From Gonatopus flavifemur (Eukaryota; Arthropoda; Insecta; Hymenoptera; Dryinidae), in the NCBI GenBank assembly GCA_018340375.1, contig JAFFJZ010000007.1, forward strand, positions 29,486,001 through 29,550,000: a stretch of DNA of 64,000 bases. The letters are read 5' to 3'. The notes beneath the pieces were generated by a model, which saw only the letters and a list, made by a program, of their open reading frames with translations, made no database searches and was not told where the DNA came from. This document shows, piece by piece, positions 13,701 to 26,660 of the stretch (the stretch's first letter is position 1; the number at the start of each line of letters is the position of its first letter). The translations under genes and the position numbers were made by a program.

Positions 13701-15052
13701 ATTTTATGCTTTTGAGCTAGAGAAATTGGATACAGCGGAACAAACTTGGATCATATTTCTTTGTTCTAGATTTACGAATGGAATATAAATTGATTGTATC
13801 GTTTCAATTTCATTTGAACGACGAGAACGTAATACCGGATGAAAGATGACTGGAGAGCACAATCAAAGCTAAATCGAACAACGATGAAAGACGTCGTGCC
13901 ACGAATTGCGTATAATCGTATTAATGATTATACAAATTGATTGATTAATCATAAGAGAAGTGAAACGCGGCGTATATTTTATAGAAATTTGAATCTCTTT
14001 TGTAGGGGAATGTACTCGAAGGAGTTGATATCTAGATTGTAGCAATTTTGTTGTTAGCCTTCAAGCTTTTTCACGATTGAGCAAATCATTTGAAACATAC
14101 TTACTTATATAGTAGAGTAGCTCGAGCTTACGAGGAGTTATTTTCCATTTTACCTCGGTGATGTTTTATTGGACTGGAAACAAACTATTGAAAAGAAACA
14201 CAGGCTTATCCGGTTTGATATATGAAATGGATAAAATGCGTAGAGAAGAAGGAGGGAAAAAAAAATATGATGGAGTAGAAGAATGGCCTGGCAGGAGTTT
14301 CACGTTATTCGACGTCAGTCTCTATAAGGAGAAAAAGTGCCTTTGAAGGCCGTTGAGCCGTGAAGACAGATGGATCGATCTTCTTGACTTATAAAGTAGA
14401 TCAGTAGGCTCAAAGGAGTTTTTAGAACGATAAAGTACGAAACCGACAGACAGTCCATCTTGTTGTAATAAAGATGCAATTCAAATTAAGAATTAATGAT
14501 GTAAGTGTGTAGTACCGATCGGTTAGAGAGATTGATCGTGTATCACAATCCTTTAGACATTTTTTACTTTCAACTATAATACTCTAACAAAATAAAAAGA
14601 CGATCTTCATTAATGGCGAAGGGGAAACTATAGTATCTGGTAGACTTTTGTTCTTTCGAAATATGTTATTCCAGATAAATAGATTTTTAAATATGAAGTT
14701 ATTCATGTAGATGGTTCGATTCAGCTACATTTTATTTTAAGAAAATTTCTTGAAATAAACCCGATGTTTAAAGTATTCGATATTCCAATCGATCGATTTT
14801 GATATTAGCTAAATAACTTACGCCTGATATTTAATAATACGATAAGACAAAATAATATATTCCCACATAAATTTTTATATAATTCACGGATGAATGAGTC
14901 CTCGAAATGAATTTGACTCACCGTACACGTAGATGATCTATAAAAATGATTCACCTTCATGGAATTGGGTTCGAGAAACAGAGGGAACGTTCGATTTGTG
15001 TGCCAATTTATTCGTTAATGATAGTATTCCATGTGAGAAATCCACCATTGAC
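10786..15052. other. No recognisable gene; one GCT microsatellite
   Basis: There are no long reading frames. A (CTG)n run lies at 11567-11583, with a T-rich stretch just after it. An isolated MITE-like terminus (CACGGAAGAAATTA) occurs near 12361 without a visible partner. Slightly higher G+C around 10.9-11.5 kb shows no recognisable exon. Confidence 0.5.
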
Positions 15053-15190
15053 GCAAGGCTGATTCAGTTTCAAATTCTCAGGCCTGGAGCAACAACCCTG
15101 ATGCAGGCTTGATTCAATGGTTCTGCGAACCGATGTTGGTTCAAGCCTGAATTAATGCTAGCGCAAACTCGCGCCTGAATGTTCATCGTA
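15053..15190. repeat. Inverted CAGGCTTGA/TCAAGCCTGA repeat
   Basis: The segment contains CAGGCCTG and the pair GCAGGCTTGATTCAATGG / GGTTCAAGCCTGAATTAA, in opposite orientation about 50 bp apart. It resembles the CCAAGCTTGG-rich repeats at 45987-46956 and in the arms at 36.2 and 42.2 kb. Boundaries are approximate. Confidence 0.45.
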
Positions 15191-15556
15191 AACGAAACCT
15201 CAGGATCCCTATTCATTACTTCTATTTTTCCATTGTATAAATAATCGTTAATGTTATAATCCCATCGATCAATCCATCTAACTTTGTTCTCAGCACTCAA
15301 TATTGAATATAAACATTCCCATAAGCTCGAGCTCTCAAATTTTTTACATTCTCTTTGTTGGAATATATTTTCCTGTTTCGGGTACAGTTATTTCTAAATT
15401 AATGAAAGTCACCGCTAGATGCCATCACATGACACTAACCCAAGATCTTTGATCTTTGTTGGGATGAAAACTGATTAGCGTCAAAATCTTTTGAGAAGAG
15501 CACAAAAGACCACGCTTCATATTTCTGTGATTTCGCGTGAATGGCCCATGTTCGTA

Positions 15557-15757
15557 CACTGTAAAAAATTTTATCGGAAAATTCCTAGATATGTATGTGA
15601 AGTAATTAACACATACATGCGTTAGAAATTTCCCCAACTTGTCCGAAAATTCACTGTGAAATGTTGGGAAGAATCCCATAAAGTTTGGAATTTTCATATA
15701 AATGTATCGGAAATTGATTTCCTAATCACAGGGAAATTCCGATTATTTTTTACAGTG
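15557..15757. mobile_element. 201-bp TA-flanked MITE
   Basis: It starts CACTGTAAAAAATTTTATCG and ends CGATTATTTTTTACAGTG, with TA on each side (15555-15556 and 15758-15759). Subterminal GGAAAATTCC and GGAAATTCC also pair across the element. It holds no gene. Confidence 0.85.
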
Positions 15758-15759
15758 TA

Positions 15760-18662
15760 GTAGTTTCCGGCTCATGCTTTGTGTTACTGACAATTCCAGA
15801 AATGCTCTTTATTATTATCAAACTTCATCACTATCCCGATCATCAGATAATTTTCTAGCACAGTGCACATTCGATCGTATGGAAATAATATAGTGTTTTT
15901 TTCCATATTCAACATTATGAATAATTAAACTTCTATAATGAATTATATTGGACTTTCCGCCTTAGGATTATTCGAATTACATTTAATTCGATTTCGAATT
16001 ACTTGTTGTGAATAATTCGCTTGCGGTTGTCAGGTGGCTGATTTCTCGCGAGTAAGCGCATCGATTTGTTGTAAATGTTGGTGAACAAATTTCGCAGAGA
16101 ATTTTCAACCGCCAGACCGATTGGTTGATAATTTCATGGAAACCAGTACACGAAAGAAATCTGGTATTCGAAATGGATCCTTTTCTCTTTTCACTTTGCC
16201 AAATATTTGTACATGCTGTTAGTACCATTCAAATTTCACTTTTAAAAATTTCTCGAATTTTCATAGCTTTAATGCAAGGTATTGAAAATCCATGAACGAG
16301 TATTCAAGAAGAATTGCATGTACGAATGTACATTAAATTTGAGATACATGTGCACGAAGTTCATAAATATCATTTCATGTACAAATGCGTGGGATTTAAT
16401 GAACATTTACATAAATTTGTTTCCAGATACCTGTACATTAATTTTCATAATACGTTGGTGGGAACAGCTTCAATTACGTGCATGGAAATTGCTGCAGAAG
16501 TTTGTAACAGTGTGTTCCTGTCAATTTGGAGGAAATTATTCATGTACATTTTATATTTTTTATCGCGTATTATGGGAGCCAAACACTTTTTTGGTGTAGA
16601 ATTGTTCCTTGAGGCAAACGGAATTCATCTAAATTGAGTTGAGACAATGCTCTTTGTACAAATCCACTTCATTATTATAAATATTTTCGCTCATATTTGG
16701 AAAGTAAAATTTTCTCAAAAACCCTTAAACCTCGATTATTCAAATTTATAAAAATGCTATTCATTTCATGGAGGAAAACTTCAGCATTGATGAATTCACA
16801 TATTTCATTGATTGGAATTGAAAAAACAAAAGAAGATGAAACATTGTGAAATAGATGAAATATGTTTCTGGAAGGAAATAAATCAATAATTGATGTCAAC
16901 TTCCATCATTCGTTTCTCGTTTTCTCTCCTATCAGGCTTGAATCCAACGAATTATGTTGAAAATGTCTATAAATTGCGTAACACGCTTTGGGAGAGGAAA
17001 GATCGGTCATCCGAAACGTGACAATACAGCGTGACTCGAAAAGAAGGAAGTTGAAGATCAATGACCGGTGTTACTTATGAAATCATTACAGGAGATTTAT
17101 CGACCAATGGATTTGTGTCATTTGCAATTAAAGAAGGAAGCTCATCAATAAGAATTGAAGGATTAAACGTGTTCCGTTTTTGTCCCCAGAAAGAAGAAAA
17201 CGAATTTTGATGAACATTGACGTACAAAGCTAATAATATCGTGAAATAAGAATCGTTTGGTTGGTTGGGTTAGGCTAATTGGCATTGCTTTTATCATACT
17301 CAAATTTGGAAGAGTTCCAAGCAAACTCGGCTCACGACTGAACTAATTGTACGAGCATTTTGTCACAGTTCATATTCTTCATTTGATATCATCATCGAAC
17401 CAGTGATTCGCTCGGTGGGAAGATAAAACGGAACAAGGTAAACTTGCGGATCTGAGCCAAAAAATATCTTCGCGTATATTAGCTGGACTGTGAAATTAAT
17501 GTTCTACGAATTTTTGTCTAATTCTCCTCGAAGTTACTTTTCAGAACTACTATTCCGATGTATAACAACGTGGAAAAATTCAACGACAAATGTATATCTT
17601 ACTAAATTGGTAAAGTAATGATGCTATGACACTTTTCAATCAAATGTATGCACGATATCCGTATAGAGTTTATAAATAAGAAGTTAATAGCGTCCATTAA
17701 CAGTTTATTATATCCGATGGTTTATCTGGGCACACGGTCTCCCAGAAAACATTTAGAACTCTGCAGGAGGTTATTCCTGAGGCAAAAATGAGACACTTCA
17801 GCCTCTGATGAGGGATTGTGAAATTGTTACTTCCAGAGCTCACTTCAACCGATCAAGTGGAAGCGACATGAATGACCCTGTGTTAGAGATAAGCGATTCG
17901 GAGGAAAAAATCGATTTGTGAGAATCGTGAATTTTGAATTCCCGATACATCGTGACAAAAAATCGATATGTATTGAGAATTGAAAAAAACAACTTCTCAC
18001 ATGTTCCATTCTCTGTTCCAGATCCACCGAACTTTCCTTTTGAATGAATGAATGGAATAAATATCAGACCAAAACTAAATATAACTCTACAGAAAAAAAT
18101 TGAGCAAGCATGATCATTTCATAAAAATTGTCATAAAAATGATACTGAGTGGACCTCTAAAATATTCAATATTGAATCCAGGAACCAATTGAGTCCCCCC
18201 CTCCCTCCCCTTCAACTCAATCAAAAGGGCTATGATTTGAATCAGGCAATATTCAAGTCTTCTTTTCTAAATTTGAAATAACATTTTTATTGGCAGAATT
18301 TCATTCTTTGCTTCACGTTTGAGATACGAGTGATTCTTCATTTCAAGGCTTCAAACCTACGTGAGGTGATTACTCGTGAGGAGGAAGAAAACATGATCTT
18401 TTAGTTGTGGGAAGGTGCTATGAGAAAAAGATTTCTCTTATCAATTTATTTTCAAAGCTTGTCTGAAGTTCGAGAAAGCTCTTCCTTTGTTCAAACAATA
18501 CGCGGGAAAAATTTTATTAGAGAGATTTGCGGATTGGTTGGAAACTCGATGAAACAATTGGAATGAACCTGGTAAAATCATTGTCCTGACCTCAGTGGAA
18601 TCGGAAATTGGTGGAAGTCTGGACAGATTTAATGCCAGATTTAATCAACAATTCATACGCAC
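15760..18662. other. No recognisable gene
   Basis: Two overlapping frames of 105-107 codons at 16282-16637 lie in sequence rich in ATGTAC words and show no domain. A pyrimidine-rich C run lies near 18195. No other structure was found. Confidence 0.5.
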
Positions 18663-18664
18663 TA

Positions 18665-19478
18665 GGGTGGCGTAAAAAAATTCACTATTTCTCTTTTCGT
18701 GTCTCGTATGAGAATATGTTAGTTTTTCATGTTTTAAGAGTCCTTCCCTAAGATCCGTTCGGAAAAATATTTTCTCTGAAACATTCTAAGAAGGCACTGA
18801 GAAGAAATATTTGTTCAATATATGCCCAACAAAAGGTTTTTGTTGGTATAATTGAAAAATTGAGTGGATTCAACCAAAAAGATCCTAAGAACCGAATCAT
18901 TTTCAATTGAGGGAAACAAAAATAGTTTGGTAAAATAATTTGTTTAGTACAGCCAAATTTTCGTGACACCCACTCAATTTTTAGTTATGCCAACAAAACC
19001 TGTTAGTTGGGCATATAATAACAAAATGTCTTAGTAGGCACTACACAACAGTTTTCTCAGGGTAGTCAAAATTCATTTTCTTTCATTTTCTGAATGTTGT
19101 TCCTCGTTGTGGTAAAATTGAGCACCTGACCGAATGGTAACCTCCTCAAATTTACAGTTCGGAATATTTATTTTTGAAGCTCGTTCAGAATTTATGCACA
19201 TTTCGAAAGTTATTGCTTTTGGTGTTTTCGAGCAAAATCTTAAAAACTGTAAGAGGAAATAGAATTCTTGAAATATATAAAATTACCTGAGAAAAGAAGA
19301 AAATAAACAAATTTCAAAAATGGATTTTTATCATTTTTAGAATGTTTCAAAATCCTGAGCGATCCCTAGAAAATTCTCTTTCGAGCTGATCTTTAGGGAG
19401 AACTTTTTCAAAACATGAAAAACTAACATATCTTCATACGAGACACGAAAACAGAAAATTGGTTTTTGTGTGCCACTC
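18665..19478. mobile_element. TA-flanked MITE (GGGTGGC ends) with a nested insert
   Basis: The left end GGGTGGCGTAAAAAAA pairs with the right end reading GTTTTTGTGTGCCACTC. About 40 bp inside, the arms match closely over TCGTGTCTCGTATGA and ATATGTTAGTTTTTCATG. TA flanks both ends. The arms are about 100 bp. The middle is occupied by a second MITE (18795-19062) plus other sequence, so the original element was probably about 550 bp. Confidence 0.75.
18795..19062. mobile_element. Palindromic MITE nested in the 18665-19478 element
   Basis: It starts CACTGAGAAGAAATATTTG and ends AACAGTTTTCTCAGGG. The arms pair over ATATGCCCAACAAAA.. with ..TTAGTTGGGCATATAA, and over ATTGAGTGG with CCACTCAAT. It resembles the AACAAAA-rich element at 58968-59204 and the end at 29344. 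Confidence 0.7.
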
Positions 19479-19480
19479 TA

Positions 19481-20041
19481 ATGCACACATGGGAACGTTA
19501 ATTTCGATTAAGGTGGGATTTATGCTATTCAAATTTAAAATATTTCTGAAATATCACTATTGCAAGATTATTTTACCAGTAAAGTTGACGTAGAAGACCC
19601 CATGTCTCGTATACATTCAACTTGAGTTGGTTTATTCAAATTCCGTTCTTTGCATGCCGTGTCATGCGTCGCCACCTCATTCACGCACTTGTTTCATCCC
19701 TTTTCCCAATTTTTCTCCTTCGACTTTGCTTTTTTTCTTTCTTCTTTCGGACTTTTAATTCTTCTTCTTCATCTCTCATTACCATTTTCGCAACGAAATT
19801 CACCGAAGTACAAAAGAAATGTCTTTGAACTCGATTGATTTTTCTAGCACATTCGTAGATGAAGTTCTGAATTTTTGATAATCTGATTGAGAGAATTCCT
19901 TCAAACTTGACTCGATATTAAATCTGTGCTGTGATATTATAATATATATATTATGGTCATGTGGAAATTGTCGAAGTTGACAACTGGCCTGATACTGGCA
20001 AGATTTGATGCGTCAGACACTTCGACAGAAACAATTGTTCG
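19481..20041. other. No recognisable feature
   Basis: AT-rich, pyrimidine-rich patches at 19700-19770; no gene signal. Confidence 0.5.
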
Positions 20042-20214
20042 CTGTTAGAAAAATTCAATATTAATGATAGCATTCTAAAATTTCTTCCAAAAAATCTTGA
20101 ACATTAGGAATTATATTATTGAATCCAATATTTTATTATGGAATTCAATAAAATGTTTATGTAAAAAACTTCATAATATCTTTATGAAGTTCCAAGCAGA
20201 TTTTTCTAACAGTG
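20042..20214. mobile_element. CTGTTAGAAAAAT-ended MITE
   Basis: It starts CTGTTAGAAAAATTCAATA and ends GATTTTTCTAACAGTG. The right half (aataaaatgtttatgtaaaa, then acttcataat) is nearly identical to the right half of the element at 44743-45149, so the two are one family. Confidence 0.75.
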
Positions 20215-23200
20215 TTTCTATTTAGAATCATAACCATTTTCCAACTGGCACGACCTATTCGACGGATTTCAAACAGAATTGGTTTGCGTAAACACACTCA
20301 CAGAAAAATCTCCTCATTTCAAGAAATCCTTTCTGTGAGTGCAGATAATCTTGGGTCAGTATTGAATCTATACCGTTCGAACAAGGTTGGAATGCCAGAA
20401 TTTCAACATAGTAGGCATCCATAAACGAGCAGTATTTACAAGATTGTAAATATTATACTGGCCCTTATGTAAAATTATGCATCATCCCAACTTTTTGCCA
20501 GCTTTGGTAGCTTTGATAGCTGTGAATTTGCCAGTGTTCGGGGAATATATTCTACACATGATGAGCTATTAGAAAAATGAAAGAGAAAATCCCTTTTGTA
20601 GTCTAGCTTGACGAGAAACTCACTTCAACGATTTCAATCCCCATTCTTCTCCAGATTTTCACTCGACATTTTCTTGAAACCGGATTTACTTTCAAAAACG
20701 TCTCAACATCAGTACAAATTTGTACTCACGCTTATTTTGAATAACAGTAGCAATAGCATCCACACTTACGTACCTGCAACATAAAAATATACGATTTTGT
20801 TAAACAACTTGCTGCTTTTGGTTATATTAGTTCATTTCAAAATCGAGAACAAATTTTTCAAAGTAGTATATATAACCAAAGCAAATGATTTTATCACTCC
20901 CTTACAACTTAGTTTTCACATTACTCAACATCATACAATGCACCATATCTTTACAGCGTTTTACGATAATAACACTCGTCCTTAACTTTACTCTAAATAA
21001 CGGCAATTGACATAATTTTTTCTTTGTACATCATGCTCTCGTTTCAAATCCCGATCTCGGTTGAATTCTCGAAAACTCCCATTCTTCTGATTTTTTCCCT
21101 TCGACCATAGTTGTTACAACTCGAGCCACCGCTTGACCGGGGTTCGCAGTTCAACACTGATATTTGACCCTCCACACAGCCTACTACCTGATCTCAAACT
21201 TCATTTTAAGACGCAATTTTTAGAACTTGTAAACTTTTATTGGGTTTTATAGACCTCATTCGAAACCTCAAGTATTCCAAACTGGGTATCTCACGTTTTA
21301 TTGATAATATATTTCGTTCACAAACGATCCGCTCACCTTGGAGATCTCTCTTTCAAGAATTTTCTACTGTAAAAACGAAAGTTTATGAAAAATGTTCCCT
21401 GTGAATCATCATCTACGATTCTGATTCATGAATCAGTCCTTCTTTTTGTTTTTTTTTCATTAAAAGTCGATGTTTGGTAGTGATTTGAAAACTGACTTTG
21501 CAAATGTTCTTGATTCGGACGTTAACCCCGAATCTCAAATATATTTACAACGATACAACTTGTCTGGGGATTCAAACAGGAACGATGAAAACTGACATCA
21601 TGAAGGAGAGGATTCATAAGGTTATAAAAATATTTGTATTCGTATCACTGTAGTTACATCACTCGGATGCTACGCGAAGAGAGATCCAAGTGCACTGATA
21701 CGTCTATGATTTTCTGAAAATTTCTATGCTGCCAAGTGTATTCAAATTACAAGGTAAAGGAATGCAACAACGTACAACACAGGCTAGTCGTGGTATAGAA
21801 TTCCGTATTCGAAAAATCCTTACGAAAATTTGTGTTATGATCCTGAATACATATACGGTCCATTCGCTGCTTATCTTGAACCTTCTAAATATCTTTACGC
21901 GTATATTTGTTCTCATCTTCATCTATCTATTTCTCGATCTAAATATGTATACATAATTATTACGATGAAATTTTACTTTCCGAAATCATTAGCATAAAAT
22001 TTCCTTCTCTTTTGTACATTATCGTCGCAACATTTTTCTATCTTGTTAATTGGTTTCTCCTTTTGGAGGACGGTTCAATTTAATGTGCTTTTTCGATTTT
22101 GATATTTCTTCGAGCCAGAAGAATTCAGATAAATGATGAGTATATACCTGAAGAGTCGGTGATCGTATGACTATCTTTGAATGAAGATCTTGTTATGTAT
22201 TTATAACGGCAGTTTCATCAATTCAGGTGGACTTTGAGAGAGAAAAAGCTAAAGAGGAAGAAGAAAGAGACAAAGTAACTGATCCTTGGATACAGCGAAT
22301 GTAGTTCAACGGAATAAAATTCTTGGATATATAAAATAATCCTTGTAGGAAATCAATGTGACGCTAAACATGAACAAATCTGGCGTTTTGCAATGAGGAA
22401 TATATGTGTACATTAAGTAATTTTACCAATCTCTCCGACTTTCGTATCTTCATAAATAAACGAGATAATCGGTGAGAGTACTGACCCTTCGATGGTATGA
22501 AAGATTTTTTGCGTACATCATGCTAGTGTATCTTGAATACATGTATATACGTATATACACAAGCGTATTCAAATCTTTTAACGTTTCACCGTCCAACCAG
22601 GAGTAAGCATTTCCACGGAGAATACTGATTACGACATTCTTGACCCAACCATCCAAGTATGTAACGCACGGCCTCGATCGTTTCCATTAAAGAAACGTCT
22701 GTACACGTATGTATGTACTTTGTATATCACAACTTATACATACACACACGCACCGGTGAGCGGCATCCATTTACGCGTTACACACTTTGTACTATATTTT
22801 AACTTTCTTACAACAATCGGGGATCCTTGGGACGCCATGAGATCTCAACATTGTGCCTTATAACTTCTTACCGAAAATTGCGGAAGGAGAAAGGAATGAA
22901 AAAAACATCCGAGGCATAAGTATAACGTATAAGATTTACAAGTGTCGTGGTAGAACAAAGACGAAGTCCAAGCTTCTTTTTCCCTTTCCATCATCGGGCA
23001 ACGCGTAACGAGGCACGGCTGATCCAGCAATTTGTGTCGGATAATTAAATTTTATAATTTTACATCAAATTTTCTATATTCGTGTACGAGTGTGCCTGTG
23101 GGTAATGACGTGAGTCAGTTTTAACATAACGGAATGAAATAATGTATACTCTCATGAGAGTGTACGTTATTAAAATTACCTTCTTCAAATTCAAGTAAAA

Positions 23201-25440
23201 TACATTGTTGAGGGCGAAAAATAAAGCGAATCGTTTGGGTGAGATTAAACTTGGTATCGTCAAATTCAAATTGCTTTTTTTTCTTTTTTCGACCATCCTA
23301 TCGTTTACGAACGAACAGCGAACGGTTGAATGGAACGGGCAACACGAGGAATGATATTCAGATTTGCTTAATGTGCTCTGTCCCTGTGATTTTAATCTCC
23401 ATCGGTGCGATTAAGTGTAAAAATTGGTGGGGTTAAATTGAAACAAAAATCAGCACAAAAATCGAAGGATTCTCTTGGTGATGAATCGATATCCCCGAGG
23501 CAATCCTCGACTTTGAAACTTATACTTCGAATGAATATCTTGGATGAAATATAAAAAAGTACCTGAGGCATCTGAAGATTCGATTGAAAAATATCACCAA
23601 TACCACCGTGTATCATTCTTAATTGGAGGATATAGTTCGAGCAATGAAGAATTGATGTACGAGTTGAAAACATTTACGAGAGAAGATATTCCCCACGATA
23701 AAAATCAATGATCGATCAAAGTCTTTAATCGGTTATCTTCAATGCCGATGAAAAATGATCTAGTTGAATGTTAATATTCTCCATTTCCAACACATTTATT
23801 CATGTATTTATTCAAATATTTCAACAACGTGAATTTCTTTTTGTATTCTTTCTCACATTACCAACGATTTTTGAATATGGAAAATGTGAACTGAAATAGT
23901 ATAGATATTATCGTATCGTTGATAAAGGTTGATGGGAGAAAACTTCGAGTTGGGGGTTCTATGGTCAGCAAGTAGCACTAAATATTTAAGATTCTATTAG
24001 GTCACATTTGGATCTGATGGGTTTTCAGGTATGAACATCACACGGTACACGTTTGTGCGCCGTTTACTGGAGTAGGAAAACGTTATATCCAATTCATATG
24101 TAAATTGTATACAGAATACATTTTTTTTTCTTCAAATTAGGTATACTATACAACGAGCTGTGTATTTTTCATTCTCATTAAAATGTGAATGTATACAAGA
24201 TCGTTCTTGCCACACAAGTTTTTCTTTCTTATTTCAACTGTTTAATTTTACAAAAGATTTTTCTTCTGGATAGAATATTTCTGTTATTATCACTTTAAAT
24301 ACTAGAGCGATAAAAGAAAATACAGGAAAAATTACAATGGAATGTCTGACATCGTGTGTGAGTATCTAATAGAGAGGGGTTCGATTCATTATAGCAACAC
24401 GTGTTATGTTAATATAAATTGAGAAGCTAAGAGAAGAGCACATGCTTTTAATGTAAATTTTATTTGAGTTTCATCTATTTTATATAACCATTTCCGTGAA
24501 GTTTACACAATACCTCTTTCCTGTAAAGACTAGTGGTATTTTCTGAACTGAAAGTTTTGTTTGATTAACAATAGCGCGGGCAGTAAAATCTACAATAATA
24601 CCTATTATTGAATTCACAGCACGTCGTCTTTAGTGAGATATTTTTACAACGGTTGAATCTTATTTTTATAGCAGCCTATGGCTCTCGCGTGGTTTGAATT
24701 GAATCTTTGAAGATTTGTTTCTCTGGTCCTCAATAATGATTCATTGGAACAGTATTTTGAGTGCTTTATCCAAAATTGACAAGAATTCTGTACAAGTTTC
24801 ACATGCAATTCTACGTTGTTGAATGTGAGTTTTATTACACTCGAATTGAAAATAATTATGGGATTTTTTCACGATGGATGAAGAACTTTTCACTGTGTCA
24901 TTTGGTGGATTTTTTTTCCACTTGCCGAAGCAAAATAGTTTCTCAATGTGGGAGATTGTTGATGGAATAATAATTCCATCACTGATGAAAATAAAAACTC
25001 TCTACATTTTTTATAGCGTAGAAGTGGATATGCATAGCTCGAATGAGAATCAATTCCCTCGAATTGAATCAACATTGATGTCGATGAAATAGATGAGAAT
25101 TCGAAGAGAATGGCACGAGTTGGATTGGACATTGCCATAGAATTTGATATCGGGAATTAGATGCATCATTATCAGTAGGACAGTTTGAATTCTATTAAGA
25201 AGAACAGAGCTTGCTTCGCTCGCATTTCGTGATAAGTCGTACTCCATTTTACCAGAAATTTATAGAGTGAATTGCTCATTGATCTTCATATAATATATGA
25301 AATTTATGACACGAAAATGTAATCATTCCACTCTCATGTGAAACGCTTTATTCATAAAAATGAATAAAATTTAACTGTAAGTTAACTGTATAGTTGAAAA
25401 AAATGTAAACTACCTTTCCAAACATCAATACGCATTAATT
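20215..25440. other. No recognisable gene apart from one candidate exon
   Basis: No reading frame exceeds about 95 codons. The parts at 22.6-23.0 kb and about 21.1 kb are somewhat richer in G+C but show no domain. The only splice-like structure I can point to is the 44-nt segment at 20730-20773. Confidence 0.45.
20730..20773 (-). other. Candidate 44-nt internal exon (weak)
   Basis: On the minus strand, a T-rich tract ending TTTTTATGTTGCAG precedes the segment, and a strong 5' splice site, GTGAGT, follows it. Read in the phase starting at its second base, the segment is open and encodes Y-V-S-V-D-A-I-A-T-V-I-Q-N-K. The length (44 nt) would shift frame if skipped. I do not recognise the peptide and see no neighbouring exons, so this could be chance. 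Confidence 0.15.
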
Positions 25441-25541
25441 AGGGATCCTTTCCACACAGCGTTTGGCATTGCAATAATATTATAGCAATAATGATGTGAT
25501 ATATTACAATGGAATTTTGCGCTGTGTGGGTTCAATAAGGG
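25441..25541. mobile_element. 101-bp MITE with CCACACAGCG inverted repeats
   Basis: The left part TCCACACAGCG and CATTGCAATA pair with ATATTACAATG and CGCTGTGTGG on the right. The loop is the AT-rich 25475-25500. No clear target duplication was identified. Confidence 0.65.
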
Positions 25542-25838
25542 ATATAAAATTCGGTTGCTGTTAATGGGATAGTAAAAAATAGACAGTGACTTCATGCATC
25601 ATTCAATGAACAATAAAACTAAATGATAATAATCGATTGAAAATGTGATACAAATGAATTTTTCAGATCAATTTATTGGATGACACGTAAACTAACTTAT
25701 ATCCCATCAATGGCGACAAGTGAAAAACCGATTGTTCGATTTTTTATGGAAGAATTCTTAGCATCGTCCGACCAGACCTCATACACAACGTGGTGATTGA
25801 TTTCTTTGATTAATTTATATAGAATCAATGAACGAATC

Positions 25839-26000
25839 ATCACCGCATGCGAGCGAAGCGAATGCCATTCGGAATATTAGATGGTGAGCGGAACGAACAC
25901 CGTGCAGACCACCATGATGCGAGCAAAGCGAACTGTATTCAGAACATTAGATGTCAAGCGAAGCGAAGAAAGTGAACCGAAGAAAACATAAAGCTTCGGT
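25839..26000. repeat. Tandem repeat with 70-bp period, GAGCGAAGCGAA type
   Basis: Two diverged units start TGCGAGCGAAGCGAA (25848) and TGCGAGCAAAGCGAA (25918). Each continues into a variant of ATTCGGAATATTAGATG. Further fragments are at 57750-57835 (ATTCGGAACATTAGATGG) and, more weakly, near 25205-25230 and 28960-28985. The repeat is GC-richer than its surroundings. Confidence 0.7.
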
Positions 26001-26087
26001 AACCGATCAGAAGAGAGCTTTACGGAAGCTAATTTTTAGGTCCGCTAATATACTTAACTTTTATCAGAGAATATCAGTTTTGAAGTG

Positions 26088-26306
26088 TCCTCTAAAAACA
26101 TAACGAGCTACGGTACAGCCACGGTAACCAGAATTTAGTTGTCCTAGCTAAATTTTAGCTGTTGTAAATAAAAGTTTAGTCGTTTGAAATACGAATGAGA
26201 CAATATATTCGAGGAAATAGAAAATGTAGCTTTGACAAATAAAATTTATTTGGTGCAACTAAATTTTCTAGCTATCTAATATACAATTGAATTGTTTTTC
26301 TCAGTG
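26088..26306. mobile_element. AGCT-type MITE
   Basis: It has alternating AGCTA and TAGCT words, then AGCTATCTAAT and a right end TTGTTTTTCTCAGTG. The left limit near CTCTAAAAACATAACGAGCT is approximate. Confidence 0.6.
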
Positions 26307-26308
26307 TG

Positions 26309-26660
26309 GAAACATTGGAGCGTGTATATGGTAAATACTTCAACCAATCGTTATTTTTCTCATAAGGGAATTAATTTTGAGACACTTATCAATTCCGAAT
26401 TGGATTTTGGAGAACGATTCAAACTTTGATAAGATAGAAAAAAATATCGGTGGAACGCTCATCTAAGGTTTGACAGAGCATTGACAAAATTCAAGTTCAA
26501 ATATATGAATCTATGACAGACGTACAGGTTTGTTATATTATTAAACATATACCACATATTCGAACCCATCAAGCATCTTCAATTGATTCATCATCGATCA
26601 AATTTTATCACGATCTCAAGAAACTGATATAAATTTCGAATTCAGGTATTTTATGAACGT
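26309..26660. other. No recognisable feature
   Basis: This is AT-rich and unstructured by eye. Confidence 0.5.

Noticed and set aside
24368..24400. GGTTCGATTC as a tRNA T-loop
   Set aside because: The upstream sequence does not supply an acceptor stem, D-arm or anticodon arm.
25839..26000. Regular repeats as a CRISPR array
   Set aside because: There are only two diverged adjacent units, no spacer structure, and the DNA is eukaryotic.
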